Of a stretch of 9,958 nt of DNA, positions 1 to 5,127 are shown one piece after another. The position numbers and the translations under genes are program-made. The notes beneath the pieces are model-generated. The model was given only the letters and a program-made list of their open reading frames with translations. It had not been told where the DNA came from and did no database searches. The stretch spans positions 1-9,958 of the forward strand of contig JAVBYB010000284.1 of NCBI GenBank assembly GCA_030824255.1, written 5' to 3'. Each line of letters opens with the position of its first letter. Positions within the stretch are counted from its first letter, which is position 1. Origin of the DNA: a bacterium (GTDB taxonomy: Bacteria > Pseudomonadota > Alphaproteobacteria > Caulobacterales > Hyphomonadaceae).

Positions 1-20
1 CAGCGGCGATGGGGGTCACG

Positions 21-48
21 ATTTTTTTGGCTCTTCCGCCAAAAAAAT
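21..48. repeat. Perfect 10-bp A/T-rich inverted repeat
   Basis: ATTTTTTTGG at 21-30 is the exact reverse complement of CCAAAAAAAT at 39-48, with an 8-nt spacer. The stem ends in seven A:T pairs plus one more, so a transcript from either strand would form a hairpin flanked by U and A runs. It lacks the GC-rich stem and following T run of a normal intrinsic terminator. It may be a weak bidirectional terminator or a protein-binding dyad. Confidence 0.6.
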
Positions 49-215
49 GGTGGGGCCCCGTCGTCCCTTGAGGCGCTCCATCACGCCCGGCACTCTGAAA
101 CGAACTGAGCAACCAACTCTCCCACTACGGGAAACAGAAGACAGCTTAGGGAGACAGGTGCGCATCCGCCGACCGTCAGGGCGGCCAACAAAAGAGAAGG
201 CTGCAAGGAGCCTGC

Positions 216-235
216 GCACCGGGTCTATCCGGTGC
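216..235. repeat. 7-bp GC inverted repeat with 6-nt loop
   Basis: GCACCGG at 216-222 pairs perfectly with CCGGTGC at 229-235 around the loop GTCTAT. The right arm together with the loop contains TATCCGGT, one mismatch from the IncP/VirD2-type nic consensus YATCCTGY. A match of that quality is expected about once by chance in both strands of this 514-bp segment, so it is not evidence of a nick site alone. Confidence 0.5.
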
Positions 236-267
236 TGCATGGCGGGAAGCGGCGTCGAGTGGCTTGC

Positions 268-318
268 GGCGCGAAGCGCCCGCAGGGTCGCGCCCGAAGG
301 AGCCGCGCAAGGCGCGGC
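268..318. repeat. Two adjacent GC-rich hairpins
   Basis: GGCGC at 268-272 and GCGCC at 276-280 form a stem around the triloop GAA. GCCGCGC at 302-308 and GCGCGGC at 312-318 form a 7-bp stem around AAG. A weaker GGG/CCC pairing lies between them at about 285-295. Short hairpins are common in DNA this GC-rich, but their density here and the absence of a gene favour a structured locus. Confidence 0.45.
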
Positions 319-442
319 GAGACCGAGCGTGACCGCCAGCCGCTCTCCGTCACCCTGCCTCCCGGTCGCTCAACGACAGACCCTCTCGCGGCCCCGGAGG
401 CGCAGATTGAGCGCTTGGGGCTTCGACTAGAGTTGCGGGCGG

Positions 443-474
443 TTGTCACAAATGTGCATACGGATTTGTGACAA
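443..474. promoter_or_regulatory. Nested dyad: 11-bp perfect inverted repeat of TTGTSACAA boxes
   Basis: TTGTCACAAAT at 443-453 is the exact reverse complement of ATTTGTGACAA at 464-474, with a 10-nt spacer. Each arm itself contains a 9-bp palindrome of the form TTGT-S-ACAA, centred at 447 and 470, that is 23 bp or about two helical turns apart. The AT-rich arms stand out in a GC-rich surrounding. No T run follows on either strand, so a terminator is unlikely. The pattern fits a cooperative site for a dimeric helix-turn-helix regulator or a relaxosome accessory protein. The binding protein is unknown. Confidence 0.55.
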
Positions 475-514
475 GCTAGCATCGCGCGCCTTGAGTAGCA
501 CCCTGATGCGGGCC

Positions 515-1423
515 TCAGGATGGTGGATGAGCAAGGCAACCTGCCGAACGCCCCATGACGAAATCGGCTGCCTTGGACGCCATCGAGGCCGCCTGAAAGA
601 TAGCCCGGTTGTCGCCCTTGAGAATTTCCAACCAGGCGCCGAGGTAGTCCGCATGGCGAACAGTTGGGGCGACACCGAGCTCGGCGCAGAGGAACGCTGA
701 GCAGAGTTCAGCGACGAGTTCCTCGCGGGCATAAGCCTGGCTACCGTGTCGTCCGGAGAAATCGCGGTTGAGACGCGAAGGACCGCCTGCCCAATGGCCA
801 GCCTCATGCAAAACTGTCCGGTACCAATTTATGGGCTCAAAATAGGCCTGCTGGGGGGGAACCTGAATGAAGTCGTGGCTCGGAGAATAGAATGCCATGT
901 CACCGCCGATCCGTATGTCCGCGCCCGTCGCCGCGATAACCGCATCGACATGTGACAACACCTCGGTTCGCCCGGGGAGGGGCGGCGCATCTGCATCAAC
1001 TGGAAGCCCCTCACACTGTTCGGCATGGAACACGGTGAACCGCTTAAGGAAGCCGACGCGGCGGGGGTCTTCGCCGGATGCGCTCGCCTTCTCCTGCTCG
1101 ACCTTCGGGACAAACGTGTCGGCGTAGACAACCGTCGTTCCTTTCTCGCCCTTGCGCACATTGCCGCCGAGAGCGAGCGCCTGCTTGAAGGTAAGCCAGC
1201 GTTGTGAGGGTCTCCCCTGCTCGATGGCGGCCGCCCAGAGCAGGAGAATGTTGATGCCGGAATAGGTTCGTCCGGTCGATGCGTTCTGGGGCAGACCAAG
1301 CGGCGTCCCTCCTGATGAAGACGCCCATGGCTGGACCCAGGGAAAGCGTCCCTGCTCGAGTTCTGCGATGATCCGGGCGGTGACGGCGTCGTGAAGCGAT
1401 TGCGTATTCGCGATGGCGGTCAT
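515..1423 (-). CDS. ardC: ArdC-type antirestriction protein (ssDNA-binding domain plus zincin-like domain)
   Basis: This 302-residue protein has the two-part ArdC layout. The N-terminal ArdC/DUF1738 ssDNA-binding domain covers about residues 8-135, with typical blocks QGRFPWVQPW at 24-33, GRTYSGINILLL at 51-62 and the GGNVRKGEKGT block from 86. The C-terminal zincin-like domain has HEAGHW at 206-211 (zinc ligands H206 and H210, catalytic E207) and EELVAE at 234-239, which should give the third ligand. Known ArdC proteins protect incoming single-stranded plasmid DNA from host restriction; that role is inferred here. Length is near that of plasmid ArdC proteins (about 300). The start is fixed by a strong AAGGAGGT at 1428-1435, four bases before ATG. 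It lies 74 bp after ssb, with a hairpin between, and is probably transcribed with it. The last dozen residues are not family-like and may reflect a drifted C-terminus. Confidence 0.9.
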   Translation of the reverse strand: MTAIANTQSLHDAVTARIIAELEQGRFPWVQPWASSSGGTPLGLPQNASTGRTYSGINILLLWAAAIEQGRPSQRWLTFKQALALGGNVRKGEKGTTVVYADTFVPKVEQEKASASGEDPRRVGFLKRFTVFHAEQCEGLPVDADAPPLPGRTEVLSHVDAVIAATGADIRIGGDMAFYSPSHDFIQVPPQQAYFEPINWYRTVLHEAGHWAGGPSRLNRDFSGRHGSQAYAREELVAELCSAFLCAELGVAPTVRHADYLGAWLEILKGDNRAIFQAASMASKAADFVMGRSAGCLAHPPS

Positions 1424-1466
1424 GATGACCTCCTTGAGAAGCTGGATTGTTGGGAGAGCGAGACAA

Positions 1467-1491
1467 GGCCGGCGGCTTGACGCCGCCGGCC
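1467..1491 (-). terminator. Strong GC hairpin between ssb and ardC
   Basis: GGCCGGCGGC at 1467-1476 is the exact reverse complement of GCCGCCGGCC at 1482-1491, with a 5-nt loop. It begins 7 bp past the ssb stop. On the minus strand it is followed only by TTGTCT, not a full T run, so it is a weak terminator at best. It could instead reduce readthrough into ardC or protect the ssb mRNA end. Confidence 0.45.
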
Positions 1492-1497
1492 AGGCCG

Positions 1498-1914
1498 TCA
1501 GGCCGCGCGCTTGCGCTTCGGCTTCGGCGCTTCTTCGCCGACGATCACCGGTTCGGATTGCACATCCGCTTTTGGCTTGCCGCGGGCGAGGATCTCGACA
1601 TCACCAAGGCCAGTCACCACGAACTCGATGGAGTAGCGGGTCTGGCCGCGCTCATCTTCCCAGGAACCGGGACGGATCTGGCCGACAAGGCGGAGACGGG
1701 TGCCGACCTGAACGGCTTTCTCGATCAGTGCGACCTTTGCAGGCGCAAAGACGGCAACCCGATGCCAATAGGTTTTCTCGCTCCAGTCACCAGTTTCGGT
1801 CTTCCAGCGCTCGGATGTTGCGACTGAAACCACGGCGAGCTTTTTGTCGCCCTTGAGCGGCTTGATCTCGAGCTTGCCGACATTGCCGATGAGTTCGAAG
1901 GACGCGCGGTCCAT
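1498..1914 (-). CDS. ssb: Single-stranded DNA-binding protein (OB fold)
   Basis: This 138-residue protein fits an SSB-family OB fold over about residues 4-110. Recognisable strands are FELIGNVGKLEIK near the start, the VSVATSERWKTETGDWSEKT block at 29-48 followed by YWHRVAVF, and GTRLRLVGQIR at 71-81. It would coat single-stranded DNA during element transfer or replication. ATG has AAGGAAA at 1921-1927, six bases upstream. The C-terminus is unusual: it ends KPKRKRAA, strongly basic, and lacks the acidic tip that bacterial SSBs use to recruit replication and repair partners. It therefore probably acts as a coating protein without the usual partner recruitment (inference). It is the first gene of the ssb-ardC pair, and its leader holds several dyads. 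At 138 residues it is shorter than housekeeping SSBs, mostly for lack of a long C-terminal linker. Confidence 0.92.
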   Translation of the reverse strand: MDRASFELIGNVGKLEIKPLKGDKKLAVVSVATSERWKTETGDWSEKTYWHRVAVFAPAKVALIEKAVQVGTRLRLVGQIRPGSWEDERGQTRYSIEFVVTGLGDVEILARGKPKADVQSEPVIVGEEAPKPKRKRAA

Positions 1915-2421
1915 GATGGCTTTCCTTGTGATCCCGCGGGATTAGCCCCGTCGGGGTCGCGTTTGCGACGCCCCTCAGGAGCGGCCGGAAAGCAAGCGCA
2001 GCGGTGACCGCGCAAGGGGTTGGTGCGGCCTGCAGGACCGAAGGTCCGAAGCCTCGGCCCCTTGAGCGGTCATGCGACGGACGCTTGATGGGCGTGACAA
2101 GCAAACGTGTCCCTGACGTGGGTAAGCACGGTGGACGAGGTCAGATCGTCATGGGCTGGGAGCTGTCGACGTGTGAGCGGGCGTCGCAAGCGGACGCCGT
2201 CTCGGAACTGCACGCCACGAAACGCAGCGCGATCCTGGCAGCTGAATAGGATGTTCCTGGATTGGCAAACTGGATGTCTAGGATCTATCGGCCTGGATCA
2301 GCTCGTAAAAAAGTGCGGAGAATTCGCGCCGGTACATTTTGTCTGATGTGTCTGCCTTGCTTGGAAAACGAACTTCAGGTTGGGCGGAGGCTGTAGCGAC
2401 CCAGCTGGAAATGTTGACTAG
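1915..2421. other. Intergenic region between metal cargo and ssb-ardC backbone
   Basis: I see no secure gene here. The part next to ssb (1931-2047) is dense in dyads and is listed separately. A plus-strand frame at 2088-2249 (53 codons, about 70% GC in third positions, weak GGA upstream) could be a small gene, but resembles nothing I recognise. From 2250 to 2421 base composition is less GC-rich and CTGGAT recurs in the same orientation at 2257, 2270 and 2293. TGACTAGTCA at 2415-2424 is a perfect palindrome overlapping the ATPase stop codon. This is the likely join between cargo and backbone, but no target duplication or inverted repeat marks an insertion. Confidence 0.5.
1931..2047 (-). promoter_or_regulatory. 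ssb leader with clustered and competing hairpins
   Basis: Five dyads lie within 117 bp upstream of ssb: ATCCCGCGGGAT at 1931-1942, CCCCG-T-CGGGG at 1946-1956, GGGGTCGC at 1953-1960 pairing across GTTT with GCGAC-GCCCC (1965-1974, one bulge), GCGGT-G-ACCGC at 2001-2011, and GGACC-GAA-GGTCC at 2035-2047. The second and third share the GGGG at 1953-1956 and cannot form together. Such an arrangement suits an attenuator in RNA, or a folded single-stranded DNA promoter active just after entry into a recipient. I could not identify a clear -35/-10 pair. Confidence 0.45.
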
Positions 2422-4473
2422 TCACGCTTCGGCCGGGGCGACGCCCGCTCCCTGCCTCGTTGTACCAGGACGCGATGCAGTGGCCCAAGGGTCACGATAG
2501 GCCAGGAGCCGAAGCGCGTTTGCAACAACCAGCAAGGTTGAGCCCTCGTGGAAGACAATGGCCGCGCCGATCTGCAGCCCGAACAGTGTTGACGGGATTA
2601 GGACGGCGACCACACCCAGGCTGACCCAGAGGTTCTGCTTGATGATCGCGCTCGTCTTGCGGCTGAGGCCAACGACAAACGGCAAGTGCGTTAGGTCATC
2701 GGCCATCAAGGCGACATCCGCCGTTTCAAGCGCGACATCCGATCCGGCGGCGCCCATCGCGATTCCGACGGTCGCCTTCGCAAGCGCGGGTGCGTCGTTG
2801 ACCCCGTCACCCAGCATCGCGACTTTGCCTTCCTCTGCGACGAGGCTGCCAATCGCCGCTACCTTGTCCTCAGGCATCAGCCCGCCCTTGGCGTCGGTCA
2901 GCCCGACTTCTTTCGCGATGGCATCGCCAACGCTCTGATTGTCGCCCGTCAGCATCACCATCCGTTCGATGCCGAGCTCTCGGAGGCGCGCGATGACCTC
3001 ACGTGCTTCCGGCCGGGGCGTATCCATCAGGCCAAGAATGCCGAGAAACTCCTGATCCCGTCGCACCACCATGACTGTGCGCCCAGCCTGCTCGAGCGAC
3101 AGGGCCTTCGCGCGGATATCGTCAGGCAACGCCGCACCGCTGCTGCCGTCAAAAAGTCCGGGTTTGCCGATCCAGACTTCCCGGCCGGCCACCCTGCCCT
3201 TGACGCCCTTGCCCGTAATTCCTTCGACCCCGTCAGCTTTCGGCACGTCAACGGCGCCGAGCTTCTCACGTCCGTCGCGCACGACAGCGGCGGCTAGCGG
3301 ATGATCGCTTAGCTCCTCCACAGCAATGGCATGCTGAAGGAGTTCGACCTCCTGTATGGCGCCGAGCGGGAGGACATCCGTTAGCCGTGGCTTGCCCTCA
3401 GTCAGGGTTCCGGTTTTGTCGAAGGCGATGGCTTTCAGCGTGCCGAGATTCTCAAGCGGCTCCCCGCCCTTGATCAGAACGCCGCCGCGACCTGCGCGGG
3501 CGATGCCGCTCAGGATCGCGCTTGGCACCGAGATGGCGAGGGCGCACGGGCTGGCCGCAACGAGAACCGCCATGGCGCGATAGAAACTTGCCGCAAAAGG
3601 CTCGTCGATGACGGTCCAGGCAAACATCAGGAGCGAGACACCGATCAAGACAGCCGGCACGAAGATGCGTTCCAGACGGTCGGTAAACTGTTGAGTCGGC
3701 GAGCGCTGCGACTGCGCCTCGGCCACAAGCTTTGCAACGCGCGCCAGGGTCGATTCCTGCGCCAGCCGCGCAACCCATACTTCGAGCGCGCCGGGTCCGT
3801 TGATTGTGCCTGCGAAGACTTTCGTCTCCGGACCAGCCTTGGCGAAGTCGTCAACCGACGGGGATGGGGACGCAAGAGGCCGCTTGTCGACCGGGACACT
3901 CTCCCCTGTTACCGGCGATTGATCGATGCTGCTCTCGCCGACAATGACCAGGCCATCGGCCGGCAGGCGTTCGTTCGGTTTGACAATGACGATGTCGCCA
4001 ACCACCAGCTGGGCCACAGGTATTTGCTCGGTCACGGCTCCGCGGCGCACAATCGCGACTTCGGGCGCCAGTTTGCCCAGGGCTTCGATGGCCTTGCGCG
4101 CGCGACCCATCGCATAGCCTTCGAGCGCGTGGCCGAGACTGAAGAGCGCAAGCAGGAGCGCCCCTTCCGACCAGTGCCCAAGGATAGCGGCTCCGATCGC
4201 TGCTGCGATCATCAGCGTGTCGATCTCGAAGCGGCCGCGCTTCAGATTGTCGAGCGCTTCGCGAACGGTAAAAAAGCCACCCAGCAGATAGGCGGCGGCG
4301 TAGGCTACGATTGCGGGTTCTTTTGCCCAGGCAGTTTCAATCAGCCATCCAATCGCCAACGCAACAGCGGACAGGATTGCGAAGGCCAGCTCAGTGCGTT
4401 CGCCTAGAATTCCCCCGTGGACGTGTTCGTCGTTGGGATGATTGGAACCCTCAGCGTGATTGTGGTCAGCCAT
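2422..4473 (-). CDS. Heavy-metal P1B-4-type ATPase (CoaT/CtpD-like, probable Co/Zn/Cd/Fe exporter)
   Basis: This 683-residue ATP-driven inner-membrane pump moves divalent metal ions out of the cytosol. Residues 1-20 are His-rich and there is no CxxC metal-binding domain. About four membrane segments (27-48, 55-72, 86-99, 103-120) precede the actuator domain with TGES at 189-192. Two segments follow at about 270-288 and 298-320, the second with SPC at 308-310. Then come the phosphorylation motif DKTGT (352-356), HP (391-392), TGD (509-511), GDGVND (555-560) and two final segments (about 612-655) with HEGST at 642-646. SPC plus HEGxT is the signature of P1B-4 ATPases, unlike the CPC of ZntA/CadA/CopA, although automatic annotation may call it ZntA. 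AAGG at 4483-4486 lies nine bases before ATG. It is the last gene of the czc cluster, 70 bp after the lipoprotein gene. The exact metal cannot be read from the sequence. Confidence 0.93.
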   Translation of the reverse strand: MADHNHAEGSNHPNDEHVHGGILGERTELAFAILSAVALAIGWLIETAWAKEPAIVAYAAAYLLGGFFTVREALDNLKRGRFEIDTLMIAAAIGAAILGHWSEGALLLALFSLGHALEGYAMGRARKAIEALGKLAPEVAIVRRGAVTEQIPVAQLVVGDIVIVKPNERLPADGLVIVGESSIDQSPVTGESVPVDKRPLASPSPSVDDFAKAGPETKVFAGTINGPGALEVWVARLAQESTLARVAKLVAEAQSQRSPTQQFTDRLERIFVPAVLIGVSLLMFAWTVIDEPFAASFYRAMAVLVAASPCALAISVPSAILSGIARAGRGGVLIKGGEPLENLGTLKAIAFDKTGTLTEGKPRLTDVLPLGAIQEVELLQHAIAVEELSDHPLAAAVVRDGREKLGAVDVPKADGVEGITGKGVKGRVAGREVWIGKPGLFDGSSGAALPDDIRAKALSLEQAGRTVMVVRRDQEFLGILGLMDTPRPEAREVIARLRELGIERMVMLTGDNQSVGDAIAKEVGLTDAKGGLMPEDKVAAIGSLVAEEGKVAMLGDGVNDAPALAKATVGIAMGAAGSDVALETADVALMADDLTHLPFVVGLSRKTSAIIKQNLWVSLGVVAVLIPSTLFGLQIGAAIVFHEGSTLLVVANALRLLAYRDPWATASRPGTTRQGAGVAPAEA

Positions 4474-4543
4474 GAGTGGTCGCCTTAGGATATGCCGCCG
4501 ACGTCGCGTGCGAGCGTGTCACTGCTCTGCAGGCGCGTGCCGG

Positions 4544-5026
4544 TCAGTCAGAGAAATGAACCGCGCCCGCCACGACCTTGAGGCGGACCCGCGCGATAGC
4601 GTCACCATTCGGAGACGCGAAGGTTGTTCTGAATGTCGCGGAGTGGCGAGCTCTCAGAGAGGCGATGGAATTCCACGGAACGTCCCGAGCTTCGAGTACG
4701 GCGCCCGACGGGCTGATCGTCTCCGCATGGAGGTGTTCGTTGAAGGGCCTGTTGGGTCCGGCCGGGCGGGTCACAGATCCTGAAACGTCGACGCCTGTAT
4801 CCGTGCGTGTGGACGAAACACCCCAGAGCTCGACCAGCTTTCCCTGAACGATATCGACCGGGACAGGCGCAATGCTGACCGGCGCTATGGCGCATCCTGC
4901 GACAAATGACAGTACCCCAGTAGCCACGAGCGTTTTCCATCTCGCCCGCACTCCCGCCACGAGAGCAAGGCAGGAATGTCGGGTCTCCACAGTCGGAGAC
5001 CCTGCGTCGCGATTAATGCCTTCCAT
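4544..5026 (-). CDS. Uncharacterised small lipoprotein in the czc cluster
   Basis: This protein is 160 residues from the chosen ATG. A basic then hydrophobic stretch, RARWKTLVATGVLSFVAGC, ends in a lipobox (FVAGC) with the acylated Cys at residue 45. The mature part of about 115 residues is probably beta-rich and includes the block VSGSVTRPAG and one His pair, HLHAE. I recognise no named family; an Ig-like or FxLYD-like sandwich is possible. The start is uncertain. ATG at 5026 has GGAG nine bases upstream, ATG at 5041 has AGGGA too close, and both leave a long tail before the hydrophobic core. The frame stays open far upstream to 5704, but that part is an Arg-rich shadow of czcA. It sits between czcA and the ATPase gene on the same strand, so a periplasmic or outer-membrane accessory role in metal export is inferred. 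Confidence 0.75.
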   Translation of the reverse strand: MEGINRDAGSPTVETRHSCLALVAGVRARWKTLVATGVLSFVAGCAIAPVSIAPVPVDIVQGKLVELWGVSSTRTDTGVDVSGSVTRPAGPNRPFNEHLHAETISPSGAVLEARDVPWNSIASLRARHSATFRTTFASPNGDAIARVRLKVVAGAVHFSD

Positions 5027-5084
5027 CTGAGGTCGCTCCATCTTCCCTGGCCTGATGCAGAGCCATCCGAGATCGGGGCTCCCA

Positions 5085-5096
5085 CAAGAATTCTTG
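5085..5096. repeat. Perfect 12-bp palindrome between czcA and the lipoprotein gene
   Basis: CAAGAATTCTTG at 5085-5096 is a perfect palindrome in the roughly 100-bp gap after the czcA stop codon. It is AT-rich relative to its flanks and has no T run after it. It could be a small operator for an internal promoter or have no function. Confidence 0.35.
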
Positions 5097-5127
5097 CATC
5101 TCTCGTCGATGCCTCTGATCCATGACC

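Larger units (their letters stand above)
1..514. other. Structured noncoding region downstream of ardC, possible oriT-proximal DNA
   Basis: I see no convincing gene here. The open frames on both strands are rich in Arg and Ser, resemble no family I recognise, and have no good ribosome binding site. The stretch instead carries several inverted repeats: an A/T stem at 21-48, GC hairpins at 216-235, 268-280 and 302-318, and an 11-bp perfect inverted repeat at 443-474. GGGGCCCC at 52-59 is a further palindrome. Its place just beyond ssb and ardC, which point toward it, would suit an origin of transfer or a control region for a gene left of the window. A structured RNA is an alternative. No exact known nic consensus was found. 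Confidence 0.5.

Noticed and set aside
223..232. TATCCGGT as an IncP/VirD2-type nic site
   Set aside because: It has one mismatch to YATCCTGY. A match that good is expected about once by chance over both strands of the 514-bp segment. CATCCTGA on the minus strand near the ardC stop is equally close, so neither can be chosen.
47..430. Plus-strand 127-codon frame in the left noncoding region
   Set aside because: The translation is low-complexity Arg/Ser/Pro-rich with no family resemblance, and its start lies in the right arm of the 21-48 hairpin without a ribosome binding site.
443..474. Terminal inverted repeat of a transposon, or a dif-like recombination site
   Set aside because: Both arms are adjacent and no transposase or second copy is present. 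The arms do not resemble XerCD binding halves I know.
2088..2300. 5' end of a group II intron
   Set aside because: A vague impression only. I could not find domain V or a reverse transcriptase frame, so there is no support.
2307..2330. Intrinsic terminator for the ATPase gene (six-T run on the minus strand)
   Set aside because: The sequence before the T run can form only about a 3-bp stem with a long loop, which is too weak to support a terminator.
3691..4407. 238-codon plus-strand frame opposite the P-type ATPase, and similar long plus-strand frames opposite czcA
   Set aside because: These are antisense shadows produced by GC-rich codon bias. The minus-strand frames carry unmistakable ATPase and RND motifs.
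5013..5123. 36-codon frame starting just after the czcA stop and overlapping the lipoprotein start
   Set aside because: Third codon positions are only about half G or C, unlike the neighbours, the ribosome binding site is weak, and it overlaps a better-supported gene.
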